The notes under the pieces are model-generated. The model was not told where the DNA came from, made no database searches, and saw only the letters and a program-made list of their open reading frames with translations. Positions 1 to 8,651 of a DNA stretch of 64,000 nucleotides are shown piece by piece. This DNA is from UBA668 sp041394605 (GTDB taxonomy: Bacteria; Actinomycetota; Acidimicrobiia; Acidimicrobiales; Ilumatobacteraceae), in NCBI GenBank assembly GCA_041394605.1, contig JAWKHX010000010.1, positions 124,001 through 188,000 of the forward strand, read 5' to 3'. Position 1 is the first letter of the stretch, and every line of letters begins with the position of its first letter. The position numbers and the translations under genes are program-made.

Positions 1-89
1 TGATCCAGGTGGTGCCGGTGCGCCCGCCCACCGTTGCCCGCGGTCACCACCTGGGTGTCGCCCGCCTCGAAACTGCGCACGTGCTGCAT
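1..89 (-). CDS. Start of an unidentified gene, cut by window edge
   Basis: An open frame starts with ATG at 89 and runs leftward to the window edge without a stop (29 codons seen). Almost every third codon position is G or C, as in the real genes of this window, and a G-rich stretch precedes the ATG on the coding strand as a possible ribosome site. The visible N-terminus starts MQHVRSFEAGDTQ. Too little is visible to assign a family. It is divergent from the acyl-CoA ligase that follows, so the gap of about 80 bases between them probably holds both promoters. Confidence 0.4.
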   Translation of the reverse strand, partial: MQHVRSFEAGDTQVVTAGNGGRAHRHHLD

Positions 90-170
90 CGGCCCCCCAG
101 TTCGCCCGCCGACTGTCGACCGCAGCGTAGGCGATGCGGCGGGGAGTGACGTGTGCCACACTCTTGCGCC

Positions 171-1706
171 ATGCGGAACAACATCGGGGCCGTCCTGGCC
201 AAGCGCACGCTCATGAACCCGACCAACGAGGCCCTGTTCGACGTGGCAGCCGACCGGCGGTTCACCTATGCCGAGCTCAACGACCGGACCAACCAGGTGG
301 CCCACGCGCTGCTCGCCTCCGGCGTGCAGAAGGGCGACCGGGTGGCGTTGCTGATGATGAACTCGCACGAGTTCGTCACCAGCTTCTTCGCCGTGGCCAA
401 GGTGGGCGCGGTGATCGTGCCGCTCAACTGGCGGCTGGTGCCAGACGAACTGGAGTTCATCGTCAAGGACGCCGGTTGCACGGTGATGATCGCCGGTGGC
501 GAGTTCGCCGCGGCGGTGCAGGAACTGCAGTCCCGTGGCGACCGCACCGATGTGCGTACGTGGGTGCACGTGGGCGATCCGGCCACCCGCCCGGCCTTCG
601 CGCTGCAGTTCGACGAGTGGGTGGACGGGCAGAGCACGGCCGAACCGCCGCTGACGGCGTGGAACGACGACCTGCTCTACATCATGTACACCAGCGGCAC
701 GACGGGCCTGCCGAAGGGCGTGATGCACACGCACACCACCCAGATGGCGGCGCTGCACACCCTGAACGCCACGGCCGACTATCGCATCGGCGACCGCTAC
801 CTCAACCCGATGCCCCTGTTCCACGTGGGCGCGCTCACCCCGGCCATCACCACGGCCTACCGCGGGCTGGCCCAGATCCTGATGCGGGCGTTCGACCCGA
901 TGAAGGTGTGGGAACTGGTGAAGGAGGAGAAGATCAACTCGTCGCTGCTCGTGCCGGCGATGCTGGGCGCCATGCGGATGGTCTACGACCCGGCGGTGCA
1001 CGACCACTCCAGCGTCCGCTGGTTCCTCAGCGGCGCGGCCCCGGTGCCGAAGGCGCTGATCGAGGCCTACGCGGAGATGGGCATCGAGATCCACCAGGTG
1101 TACGGCCTCACCGAGACCTGCGGCCCGGCCTGCCTCACCACGCCGGAGGACGCGCTGCGCAAGGCGGGCTCCACCGGCAAGGCCTTCTTCCACACCGACG
1201 TGATGGTCATGCGTCCCGACGGCACCGAGTGCGATGTGGACGAGGCCGGCGAGGTGGTGATCGCCGGTGACCACATCATGACCGGCTACTGGAACCGCCC
1301 CGACGCCACCGCCGAAGCCATCCGCGACGGCTGGTTCCACTCCGGCGACGTGGCCGTGCGCGACGACGAGGGGTTCATCTGGATCCGCGACCGCCTGAAG
1401 GACATGATCATCTCCGGCGGCGAGAACGTGTACCCGGCCGAGGTGGAGAACGTCATCCTCACCCACCCCGGCGTGGCGGACGTGGCGGTCATCGGGGTGC
1501 CGTCGGAGAAGTGGGGCGAGTCGCCGCTGGCGATCGTGGTGAAGAAGGACCCGGACCTCGAGGAGCGGGCCATCATCGAGCACTGCGACGGCAAGCTGGC
1601 CCGCTACAAGATGCCGACCGCGGTGCGGTTCGTGGACGTCGTGCCGCGCAACGCCAGCGGCAAGGCCCTGAAGCGCGAGCTGCGCCTCCAGTTCCCCGAG
1701 CTGTAG
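171..1706 (+). CDS. Acyl-CoA ligase (FadD-like, AMP-forming)
   Basis: This cytoplasmic ANL-superfamily enzyme (511 aa) activates a carboxylic or fatty acid with ATP to an acyl-adenylate and transfers it to CoA. The P-loop-like motif YTSGTTGLPKG lies near residue 175. GLTETCG is the A5 motif near residue 315, and GDVAVRDDEGF followed by RLKDMIISGGENVYP forms the hinge and A8 region. GKALKRELR near the C-terminus carries the catalytic lysine. Length and motif order are complete. I chose ATG 171 over an in-frame GTG at 153 because MRNNIGAVL resembles usual starts of the family. The substrate cannot be read from the sequence. Steroid side-chain or fatty acid use would fit the catabolic neighbours but is inference. 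Confidence 0.93.
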   Translation: MRNNIGAVLAKRTLMNPTNEALFDVAADRRFTYAELNDRTNQVAHALLASGVQKGDRVALLMMNSHEFVTSFFAVAKVGAVIVPLNWRLVPDELEFIVKDAGCTVMIAGGEFAAAVQELQSRGDRTDVRTWVHVGDPATRPAFALQFDEWVDGQSTAEPPLTAWNDDLLYIMYTSGTTGLPKGVMHTHTTQMAALHTLNATADYRIGDRYLNPMPLFHVGALTPAITTAYRGLAQILMRAFDPMKVWELVKEEKINSSLLVPAMLGAMRMVYDPAVHDHSSVRWFLSGAAPVPKALIEAYAEMGIEIHQVYGLTETCGPACLTTPEDALRKAGSTGKAFFHTDVMVMRPDGTECDVDEAGEVVIAGDHIMTGYWNRPDATAEAIRDGWFHSGDVAVRDDEGFIWIRDRLKDMIISGGENVYPAEVENVILTHPGVADVAVIGVPSEKWGESPLAIVVKKDPDLEERAIIEHCDGKLARYKMPTAVRFVDVVPRNASGKALKRELRLQFPEL

Positions 1707-1711
1707 GCCAC

Positions 1712-1864
1712 ATGACCGTCCGCGCCGTCACGGTGAAGGACTGGATCGACGTCGCCGGGCTGCCCCTGGCGGTCCAGGTCGCCGCGCCACGGTGGCACGA
1801 CCACGTCGCCCTGGCCGTCGCCGCCCACCTCGAGTCCCTCCAAGTTGGCGGTGAGGTGCGGTAG
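1712..1864 (+). CDS. Possible 50-aa protein of unknown function
   Basis: A short frame starts with ATG five bases after the acyl-CoA ligase stop and would encode 50 residues (starts MTVRAVTVKDWIDVAG). Codon use resembles the neighbours. However, its last codons run into a large inverted repeat (1840-1888), so the C-terminus is read from what looks like a terminator. I recognise no family. It may be a remnant of a longer gene or a chance frame. Confidence 0.25.
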   Translation: MTVRAVTVKDWIDVAGLPLAVQVAAPRWHDHVALAVAAHLESLQVGGEVR

Positions 1865-1888
1865 GACCGCCACTGAACGCCAACTTGG
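1840..1888. terminator. Two-tier inverted repeat, likely bidirectional terminator
   Basis: Eleven-base arms CCAAGTTGGCG (1840-1850) and CGCCAACTTGG (1878-1888) are perfectly complementary and enclose a second hairpin, GCGGT-AGG-ACCGC (1858-1870). The element sits between the convergent acyl-CoA ligase and DUF1801 genes, where a terminator working on both strands is expected. There is no T-run. The inner hairpin is nearly identical to one at 52573-52585. Confidence 0.5.
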
Positions 1889-1899
1889 GAGGGGTGGGG

Positions 1900-2466
1900 T
1901 CAGAAGGTGGTCTCCTTGACGACGAAGCCGTCGCGGTCGTAGGTGCGCCAGATGCCGGTCTGCGCCCCATCCTTGAACGTGCCGGTGCGCATGAGACTGC
2001 CGTCCTTGCGCCAGAACGACCAGTCGCCGTGCATGTGGCCGTTGCGCCGCTTGCCCTTCTGGGCCAGCCGACCGTTGGCGTAGAAGCGGCGGGCCACCGG
2101 CCCCACGTCACCCTTCTCGTTCTCCAGGTCCAGCCGGGCCTCTACCAGCTTGCGCAGCAGCGCGGCCGACAGCGGCTGGTCCACCGGGAACCGCAGGGTG
2201 CCGTCGCGCCACTGGTGGTCGAGCACGGCGCCGGCGGGGAGGCGGCGGATCACATCGCCGCTGTGCGGGAAGTAGGAGCAGTGGCCCTTGAAGCCGGCGA
2301 ACCCGGCCACCACCGTGCCGTCCACTCGGAACCCGGGCATGCCGTAGCTGATGCACGCCTCGGCGTCGGGCAGCAGGCGGCGCAGGCGTTCGGCCACCAC
2401 GAGCAGCGTGGTGCGCTGCGGCTCGGGCTGGGCAGCCAGGTACTCGGCGAAGGCGGGCTCGGTCAC
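1900..2466 (-). CDS. DUF1801 protein with C-terminal MORN-like repeats
   Basis: The 188-aa protein starts at GTG 2466. Residues 1-125 match the DUF1801/YdhG frataxin-like fold (the stretch ISYGMPGFRVDG, then FAGFKGHCSYFPHSG). The last 60 residues carry repeated FYANGRLAQKGKRRNG and GDWSFWRKDGSLMRTG segments of the MORN/YwqK type. DUF1801 proteins are small cytoplasmic proteins, some studied as iron chaperones. The MORN part often mediates protein or lipid contacts. No catalytic residues are evident. It is divergent from the MFS transporter at 2525, with about 58 bases between the starts. Confidence 0.75.
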   Translation of the reverse strand: MTEPAFAEYLAAQPEPQRTTLLVVAERLRRLLPDAEACISYGMPGFRVDGTVVAGFAGFKGHCSYFPHSGDVIRRLPAGAVLDHQWRDGTLRFPVDQPLSAALLRKLVEARLDLENEKGDVGPVARRFYANGRLAQKGKRRNGHMHGDWSFWRKDGSLMRTGTFKDGAQTGIWRTYDRDGFVVKETTF

Positions 2467-2524
2467 GGCCGCGGACTGTACTCCGGCTCGTTGCCGCCCG
2501 GCTCCGCTTGCGTACGGTGACGGC

Positions 2525-4057
2525 GTGGCGGATTCGTCGGTTCCGGGGTTCACCCGCAAGCACCTGTTCCTCGTGTTGTCGGCGCTGATGCTCGCCGTGT
2601 TCCTGGCCACGATGGAGACGTCCATCATCTCCACCGCCCTGCCCACCATCGCCGGTGACTTCAATGCGTTCGAGAGCTTCGCTTGGGTGGGCACCGCATA
2701 CATCGTCACGTCGGCCATCGGCACGCCGCTGCTGGGCAAGCTCTCCGACCTCTACGGGCGGCGGCTGATCTTCCAGAGCACGATGGTGTTGTTCGTGGTG
2801 GGTTCGCTGCTGTGCGGCATCAAGATCTCGATGGGCTGGCTGATCGCCTTCCGTGCCCTGCAGGGCTTCGGCGGCGGCGGCATCCAGGCGCTGGCGTTCG
2901 CCATCCTCGGCGACATCCTGCCGCCCCGCCAGCGCGGCAAGTACATCGGCTACTTCACGCTCTCGTTCGTGGGTGCTGCGCTGCTCGGCCCGCTGATCGG
3001 CGGGTTCATCATCGATCACTTCAGCTGGCAGTGGATCTTCTGGCTCAACGTGCCGCTGGGCATCATCGTCACGATCATGTGCCACTCGGCCCTGCGCCTG
3101 CCGTTCCGCCGGCGCGAGGCGAAGCTGGACGTTCGTGGCGCCCTGCTGCTGTCTGCGTCGATCGGCACGCTGATGATCGGCCTGGAGGAAGGCCGCAAGG
3201 GGTGGACCCAGCCCGACGTGCTGGTGCTGTTCGGCGTGGCGCTCGTGGCGCTGGTGGGCTTCCTGGTGGTGGAGCAGCGGGTGGACGAGCCGATGATCCC
3301 GCTGCGGCTGTTCCGCAACAAGGTGGTGCTCTACTGCATCCTGCTCGGCATGTGCGCCGGCGTGGCCACGTACGGGGCCGGCCAGTTCCTTCCGCTGTAC
3401 TTCCAGGACTCGCTGTTCTGGTCGCCCACGGTCAGCGGCCTGGCAATGGCGCCGCAGATGGCCGGGGTCAGCCTGGCCACGTTCGGCATCGGCCGGCTGA
3501 TCGCCCGGACGGGCAGGTACAAGGCGTACCCGATTGCCGGCACGCTGGTGGGCACGGCCGGGCTGCTGGCAGTTGCCCAGATCGACGGCACCACCACGTA
3601 CATCTGGCTGCTGTTGCCGATGATGGCGATGGGCTTCGGTGCCGCCTCGGTGTTCACCACCACGTCGATCGCCAGCCAGAACGCAGTGGAGTTCGCCGAC
3701 CTGGGCGTCACCACGTCCACGGTGATGTTCTTCCGCTCACTCGGTGGGTCGTTCGGCCTCGCGGCCTTCGGCACGATCCTGAACTCCACCATCCGCAGCG
3801 AGATCCCCAAGCGGGTGGACGTGGCTGCTGCCGAGGCTGCCAGCCTCATTCGCGCGCCGGGCGAGATCAAGCTGCTGGACCCTGCCAGCCGTCAGGCGGT
3901 GGTGGACAGCGTGGCGCTGGGCGTCAGCCGGATCTACTGGGTGTGCGGTGGCGTGATGGCCCTCGGCATCCTGTTCGCCCTGCTGCTGCCGGAGTTGCCG
4001 CTGCGCCTGCGGGCCGGCCTGTCGGAGGCCATGGAGCAGTCGGCCCCGGCACACTGA
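2525..4057 (+). CDS. MFS drug-type efflux transporter (EmrB/QacA family)
   Basis: A 510-aa integral membrane protein, the length expected for the 14-segment DHA2 group of proton-coupled exporters. The first segment starts near residue 12. METSIISTALPTIAGDF is the conserved motif of helix 1 (motif D1), GKLSDLYGRRL is motif A after helix 2, and RALQGFGGGG is the helix 4 motif. It starts with GTG at 2525; no strong ribosome site is seen. The neighbouring genes do not indicate a substrate. It ends 19 bases before the convergent flavoprotein gene. Confidence 0.9.
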   Translation: MADSSVPGFTRKHLFLVLSALMLAVFLATMETSIISTALPTIAGDFNAFESFAWVGTAYIVTSAIGTPLLGKLSDLYGRRLIFQSTMVLFVVGSLLCGIKISMGWLIAFRALQGFGGGGIQALAFAILGDILPPRQRGKYIGYFTLSFVGAALLGPLIGGFIIDHFSWQWIFWLNVPLGIIVTIMCHSALRLPFRRREAKLDVRGALLLSASIGTLMIGLEEGRKGWTQPDVLVLFGVALVALVGFLVVEQRVDEPMIPLRLFRNKVVLYCILLGMCAGVATYGAGQFLPLYFQDSLFWSPTVSGLAMAPQMAGVSLATFGIGRLIARTGRYKAYPIAGTLVGTAGLLAVAQIDGTTTYIWLLLPMMAMGFGAASVFTTTSIASQNAVEFADLGVTTSTVMFFRSLGGSFGLAAFGTILNSTIRSEIPKRVDVAAAEAASLIRAPGEIKLLDPASRQAVVDSVALGVSRIYWVCGGVMALGILFALLLPELPLRLRAGLSEAMEQSAPAH

Positions 4058-4076
4058 CCTGGCCGGCGCCGGCGAG

Positions 4077-5540
4077 TCAGCCCGCCCGTTGTGCGGCGTG
4101 ACGGCCGGCCCGCCGACCCCACCACGAACCCGGCCCCAGGCTCATCCCACTGGCGTACTCGTGGCCGTTCTGCGGGAAGTGGGCGGCGCACGCGCCCACC
4201 GCGTACAACCCGTCGATGATGGTGCCGTCCGCCTTCTGTGCCCGCCCATCCACGTCGATGGCCAACCCGCCGAGCGCGATGTAGTGGTAGTCGCTGCTGG
4301 TGACCGAGATGTCGAACACCACGAACGGCGGGTGCAGTGGCTTCAGCCAGTCGTGGTGCTTGTGGAACCTGCGGTCCTCGCCGTCGGCCATGTCCCGGTT
4401 GTACCCGTCCAGCGTCGCCGCCAACGAGCCCGCGGGCACGCCCAGCCCGGCTTCCATCTCCGCCACGGTCTCGTAGCCGTCGACCAGACGGTGCGAGCCC
4501 TTCTCCGGGTAGGCGAAGATCTCCTCGTCCACGATCAGGAATGCCTGATGATCCGGCTGGCGCTCCACGAAGTGGGCCAGGCGGCCGTGGTAGGCGTCCT
4601 CCGGCACGAACCGCTCACCACGATTGTTGACAACGATGCCCTTGATGAGCTCCGCCGGCGGGTAGATCGACGCGGTGGCGATCACGCCGTCCATGCCCCG
4701 GGTCGCGCCGCCGACGCTCTGGCCGAGTTGCACGCCGGCGCCGTCGTTGGTGTCGATGCCCAGCGGCTGGCCGTACGTCGCGAACGTGGGGAAGTTGGCC
4801 TTGGTCATCTCGGCGTTGAGGTTGAAGCTGCCGGTGGCCAGCACCACGCCGCCACGGGCGCGTACCCAGACGTCGGCCCCGTGCCGCCGGCCGTGCACGC
4901 CCACCACCCGACCGCCCGGGTCGCGGACCAGGCCGACCACGCCGGTGTCGTACAGCGCCGGCACCCCTTCCCGCTCGAATGTGGCCAGGAGTGCGCGCAT
5001 GGCCGGTGCCCCGCCGCGCTCCTGCTCGCTGCCCTCCGCCTGGTGCCCCCGGGGCGCCGGAGCCGCCGCCTCGCGGAACGGCCAGACCTTCTCGTTGCCG
5101 GTGGTGAGCAGGCCGGCACCGGTGCGCACGGCCACCGCCTTGCCGGTGAACAGCGCCCGCTCGAAGTGGACCCCCTGGGCCTCGAGCCAGTCGAAGTGCT
5201 CCGCAGCCTCGTCGCAGAACAGTCGCAGCGTGCCGTCGTCGGGTGTGGACGTGACGGCACGCATGAACGCGCACATGTTGTCGGGCGTGTCGTCCACGCC
5301 GAGGTCGCGTTGCAGGGTGGTGCCGCCGCCGAGGTAGAAGATGCCCTCGCTGGCCGCGCTGGCGCCCCCGCCGCCGCTGGCCCGCTCCAGCACCAGCACC
5401 TGCGCGCCACCGCGGTGCGCTTCCAGCGCGGCGCTGACACCGGCGGCGCCGAGGCCGACCACCACCACGTCCACCTCGTGGTCCCAGCCGGGCACGTCGG
5501 CCGTCAGGGTTGCTGCTTCCACGATTCCCACGCCGCTCAT
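4077..5540 (-). CDS. FAD-dependent reductase of the fumarate reductase/ketosteroid dehydrogenase family
   Basis: A 487-aa soluble flavoprotein. The N-terminal dinucleotide-binding motif VVVVGLGAAGVSAALEA is followed by an acidic strand end (LVLERA), giving an FAD Rossmann fold. The C-terminal GLYAVGACAAHFPQNGHEYASGMSLG is the second FAD contact of the succinate dehydrogenase flavoprotein/fumarate reductase/3-ketosteroid dehydrogenase family (FAD_binding_2). Such enzymes reduce or desaturate C-C bonds next to a carbonyl or carboxylate. Start ATG 5540 lies just before the FAD motif. A steroid substrate is possible given the BVMO, acyl-CoA ligase and hydratase nearby, but this is inference. Confidence 0.85.
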   Translation of the reverse strand: MSGVGIVEAATLTADVPGWDHEVDVVVVGLGAAGVSAALEAHRGGAQVLVLERASGGGGASAASEGIFYLGGGTTLQRDLGVDDTPDNMCAFMRAVTSTPDDGTLRLFCDEAAEHFDWLEAQGVHFERALFTGKAVAVRTGAGLLTTGNEKVWPFREAAAPAPRGHQAEGSEQERGGAPAMRALLATFEREGVPALYDTGVVGLVRDPGGRVVGVHGRRHGADVWVRARGGVVLATGSFNLNAEMTKANFPTFATYGQPLGIDTNDGAGVQLGQSVGGATRGMDGVIATASIYPPAELIKGIVVNNRGERFVPEDAYHGRLAHFVERQPDHQAFLIVDEEIFAYPEKGSHRLVDGYETVAEMEAGLGVPAGSLAATLDGYNRDMADGEDRRFHKHHDWLKPLHPPFVVFDISVTSSDYHYIALGGLAIDVDGRAQKADGTIIDGLYAVGACAAHFPQNGHEYASGMSLGPGSWWGRRAGRHAAQRAG

Positions 5541-5612
5541 CGTTGCATGTGGAGTCGATCTCAAGAAAGTGGTGCCTTGCGGGCCGGTGCCCGTGTCGGC
5601 TAGCGATGCGCC

Positions 5613-6818
5613 GTGAACGAGGATGCCCCGACCGACGGCCGCCAACCGCTCCCTCGCAATGTGAAGGTGCTCAGCGCGGTCAGCCTGGCCCAGGACGCCG
5701 GGTCGGAGATGCTCTACCCGTTCCTGCCGGCGTTCATCACCGGCGTGCTCGGTGCGCCGGTGGTGGCCGTCGGTGTCGCCGAGGGCGCGGCCGACCTGGC
5801 CGCCGCCGGCATGAAGTTGGTGTCCGGCCGCAAGGCCCCCGCGGGTCGCCGCCGCCCGTGGATCGCGGTGGGGTACGGCCTGGCCGCGATCGGCAAGGCG
5901 ATCGTCGCCGTGGCGTTCGTGTGGCCCGTGGTGCTGCTGGGCCGGGTGGTTGACCGCCTGGGCAAGGGCATCCGCGGCACGCCCCGCGACGCGATGATCG
6001 CCGATGCCGTGGCCGCGGCGGATCGGGGGAGGGCGTTCGGCTTCCACCGGGCGATGGACACGCTGGGCGCAGTGATCGGGCCGCTGCTCGGTCTGCTGCT
6101 CTACCACCTGCTCGACGGTCGGATTCGTTGGGTGCTGCTCGCCGCCCTGGTGCCGGCGGTGCTCAGCGCGTCGCTGGTGTCGCTGGTGCGAGAGCGGGTC
6201 CGTGAGGACACGGCGCCGGTGACGAACGTCGCCGCCCCCTCGGCGGAGCCCCGCCCGCCCCTGCCGCCGGCCTTTCGCCGGGCCATGGTGCCACTGGCCG
6301 CCTTCGCGCTCGTGAACTCCAGCGATGCGCTCCTGCTGCAGCGCGCCCACGACCTGGGCATCAGCCTGTCGTGGGTGATCGTCGCCTACATCCTGTTCAA
6401 CACCCTGTACGCCGGCCTCGCCTACCCAGCTGGTTCGGCGGGCGACCGGGTGGGCCACCGCACCGTCATGGCCGTCGGTGTCGCCGTGTTCGCCGTGGTG
6501 TACCTGGGCCTTGGCCTGAGCACCTCGCAGGTGGCGGTCTGGGTGTTCATGCCGCTCTACGGCGCCTACGCTGCGCTCACTGACGGGGTGGCCAGGGCAT
6601 GGGTCAGCCAGTTGGCCGGCGACCAGGCGCGTTCCTACGCGCTGGGGGTGCATGGTGCGGTCACCGGGGTGGGCCTACTCGTGGCGGGGCTGTGGGCCGG
6701 GTTGGCCTGGGGGCCGGCCGGTCGGCTCCCGCTCACCATCTCCGGTGGGGTCGCCGCTGTGGTGGCCGCCTGGCTCTTTCTCGGGCGTCGTTCGACAGAA
6801 ACTGTGCAGCGCGACTAG
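5613..6818 (+). CDS. MFS transporter
   Basis: A 401-aa protein with about 12 predicted membrane segments. The N-terminus LSAVSLAQDAGSEMLYPFLPAF and the later LGRVVDRLGKGIRGTPRDAMIAD match the group of MFS proteins with the conserved DRLGKGIRG-x-RDA signature, many members of which are uncharacterised. It starts at GTG 5613, divergent from the flavoprotein with about 72 bases between starts. The loop between the sixth and seventh segments (near residues 190-220) is proline-rich. The substrate is unknown. Confidence 0.88.
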   Translation: MNEDAPTDGRQPLPRNVKVLSAVSLAQDAGSEMLYPFLPAFITGVLGAPVVAVGVAEGAADLAAAGMKLVSGRKAPAGRRRPWIAVGYGLAAIGKAIVAVAFVWPVVLLGRVVDRLGKGIRGTPRDAMIADAVAAADRGRAFGFHRAMDTLGAVIGPLLGLLLYHLLDGRIRWVLLAALVPAVLSASLVSLVRERVREDTAPVTNVAAPSAEPRPPLPPAFRRAMVPLAAFALVNSSDALLLQRAHDLGISLSWVIVAYILFNTLYAGLAYPAGSAGDRVGHRTVMAVGVAVFAVVYLGLGLSTSQVAVWVFMPLYGAYAALTDGVARAWVSQLAGDQARSYALGVHGAVTGVGLLVAGLWAGLAWGPAGRLPLTISGGVAAVVAAWLFLGRRSTETVQRD

Positions 6819-6872
6819 AAAGTGGCCTGACGCGGGCGGGGGTGTCCGCGGACGACACGAGGGGGTTGTCAC

Positions 6873-8606
6873 GTGAGCGGTTCTGACCGGTGGTTCTGCG
6901 ATTCGACGCCGGGCGAGAAGTACCCGGCCTGGACGAGAGGGAACGCGGCGGACGTGTTCCCCGACCCGTTCAGCCCGCTGGGGAAGGACTACATCCTCCG
7001 CCGGGCGATGAGCCTGGGCCTGCGCGACGCCTACATCCGCATGGGTGCGCTGGACTGGGAGGAGTTCGAGAACCCCGAGGCGCCCGACCTGTTCCAGATG
7101 TACGGCGGCTACCCGTACAACCCGCTGTCGCTGACGCGGCTGCTCGGCGCCCGCATGCCGGGTGCCAGCCCGGAAGCCATCGACAAGGCGTTCTTCGACG
7201 AGCGTGACGAGGTGCCCCAGTACGTGGAGGAGGCGTGGCACGTCTCGCCGAAGCACGAGGCTGCGCTCGGCGCCACGATGGGCTGGGTGATGTCCACCGA
7301 CAGCCTTCCCTTCCTGGACGCGGACAAGGAGCGGGCGGAGTTCCTTCGCGACACCCGTCCGGACCTCGCCGCGCTGGAGGACGGTGCGCTGATCGCCCGC
7401 GCGAAGTCCATGCTGCCGCACGTGCAGCAGATGTTCGAGAGCGCCATGGTGGTGTCGTCGATGGCGTCCATGGGGCCGGGCGCGCTGTCGGCCATCTGTG
7501 AGGCGGTGGGCAAGCCGGAGTTGTCGATCGGCCTGCTGGCGGGCATCGACGTGGACTCGTCCGCCCCTTCCCACGCGATGTGGGCGTTGTCGCGCACGGC
7601 CCGGGCCTCAGCCGAGATCACGGCCGCGTTCGACGCGGGCGTCGACGGGCTCGTCGAGCGTCTCGAGGCGTCGGCGTCGGATGGGGCGAAGGCGTACGCC
7701 GCGGGATTGCGGGACTTCATCCGCACCTACGGATCCCGCGGGCCGAACGAATACGACATCCTGGCCGCCTCGTGGGAGGTCAAGCCCAGGGTGGCGTTTG
7801 CCGCCATCGACCTGATGCGCAAGTCCGAGGACAGCCAGGCACCCGCCGTGCGTCACGCTGCTTCGGTGGCGGAGAAGGAACGCGCCGCTGCCGTCATCCG
7901 TGAACTGGTGGCCGGCGACGCAGAGACGGCGGGCATGTTCGAGGCCGCGCTGAAGTCAGCCGGGCTCTTCCTCAGCGGCCGCGAGCGGGCCAAGACCAAC
8001 GCGATCATGGTGATCGGCGAGGTTCGCATGGCCGTTCGCGAGCTGGGGCGGCGCTTCGTGGAGCGAGGCCTGATCCCCACCGTGGAGCACGTGTTCATGC
8101 TCACCGGCGACGAGCTGGAGCACTTCCGCCACGACCCGGAGCCGATGAAGGACACGATCGTCCAGCGGTGGGAGCAGTTCCGCAGCCTGTTCGAGTACGA
8201 GCCGGTGTTCGTGGTCAACGGCCGGGTGCCGGGCCTCAGCGAGATGACCCGCCGCACGGAGAAGGGGTTGGCCAAGGCAACCAGCGGCACCGTGCTGAAG
8301 GGCGCCGCCGGCTCGGGCGGCACGGCCACCGGCCGGGCCCGCGTGGTGCTGGACCCGGGCGACCCCGAGGGCCTGGAGCCCGGCGACGTGCTGGTGGCCC
8401 CGCAGACCGACCCGTCGTGGGTGCCGCTGTTCGTGCCGGCCGCGGCGGTGATCGTCAACGTGGGCGCGATGGGCAGCCACGCGATGATCGTCAGCCGCGA
8501 ACTGGGCATCCCCTGCGTGGCCTCTGTTGCCGACGCCACCCACCTCATCCCCGACGGGGCAATGGTCACCGTGGACGGCGCCACCGGCACGGTCACGGTC
8601 CACTGA
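6873..8606 (+). CDS. PEP-utilizing-enzyme mobile-domain protein without ATP-grasp domain
   Basis: A 577-aa protein. The C-terminal 90 residues (from GTVLKGAAGSGG) form the swivelling phosphohistidine domain of PEP synthase, pyruvate phosphate dikinase and rifampin phosphotransferase. In GAMGSHAMIVSRELGIPCV the conserved histidine follows GS, although the usual T in TxGGxxSH is not conserved. No ATP-grasp nucleotide-binding domain is visible in the first 480 residues, which are largely helical and resemble the substrate-binding middle domain of such enzymes. It may act with a separate ATP-binding partner or have lost phosphotransfer. It starts at GTG 6873. Confidence 0.75.
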   Translation: MSGSDRWFCDSTPGEKYPAWTRGNAADVFPDPFSPLGKDYILRRAMSLGLRDAYIRMGALDWEEFENPEAPDLFQMYGGYPYNPLSLTRLLGARMPGASPEAIDKAFFDERDEVPQYVEEAWHVSPKHEAALGATMGWVMSTDSLPFLDADKERAEFLRDTRPDLAALEDGALIARAKSMLPHVQQMFESAMVVSSMASMGPGALSAICEAVGKPELSIGLLAGIDVDSSAPSHAMWALSRTARASAEITAAFDAGVDGLVERLEASASDGAKAYAAGLRDFIRTYGSRGPNEYDILAASWEVKPRVAFAAIDLMRKSEDSQAPAVRHAASVAEKERAAAVIRELVAGDAETAGMFEAALKSAGLFLSGRERAKTNAIMVIGEVRMAVRELGRRFVERGLIPTVEHVFMLTGDELEHFRHDPEPMKDTIVQRWEQFRSLFEYEPVFVVNGRVPGLSEMTRRTEKGLAKATSGTVLKGAAGSGGTATGRARVVLDPGDPEGLEPGDVLVAPQTDPSWVPLFVPAAAVIVNVGAMGSHAMIVSRELGIPCVASVADATHLIPDGAMVTVDGATGTVTVH

Positions 8607-8651
8607 CCGTGACGGCATCCCGATGACGGTCCTCTTCCGGGCCGGGACGAG

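Noticed and set aside
134..1270. Long open frames antisense to or out of phase with real genes (for example over 1-2 kb, 4-6.6 kb and 22.8-25.8 kb)
   Set aside because: High GC content leaves few stops in every frame; these translations are Arg/Ala/Gly/Pro-rich and lack family motifs, while the overlapping frames have them.
4062..4073. 12-base palindrome GCCGGCGCCGGC between convergent genes
   Set aside because: Pure G/C alternation of this kind is common by chance in a genome of this composition, and there is no loop or T-run for a terminator.
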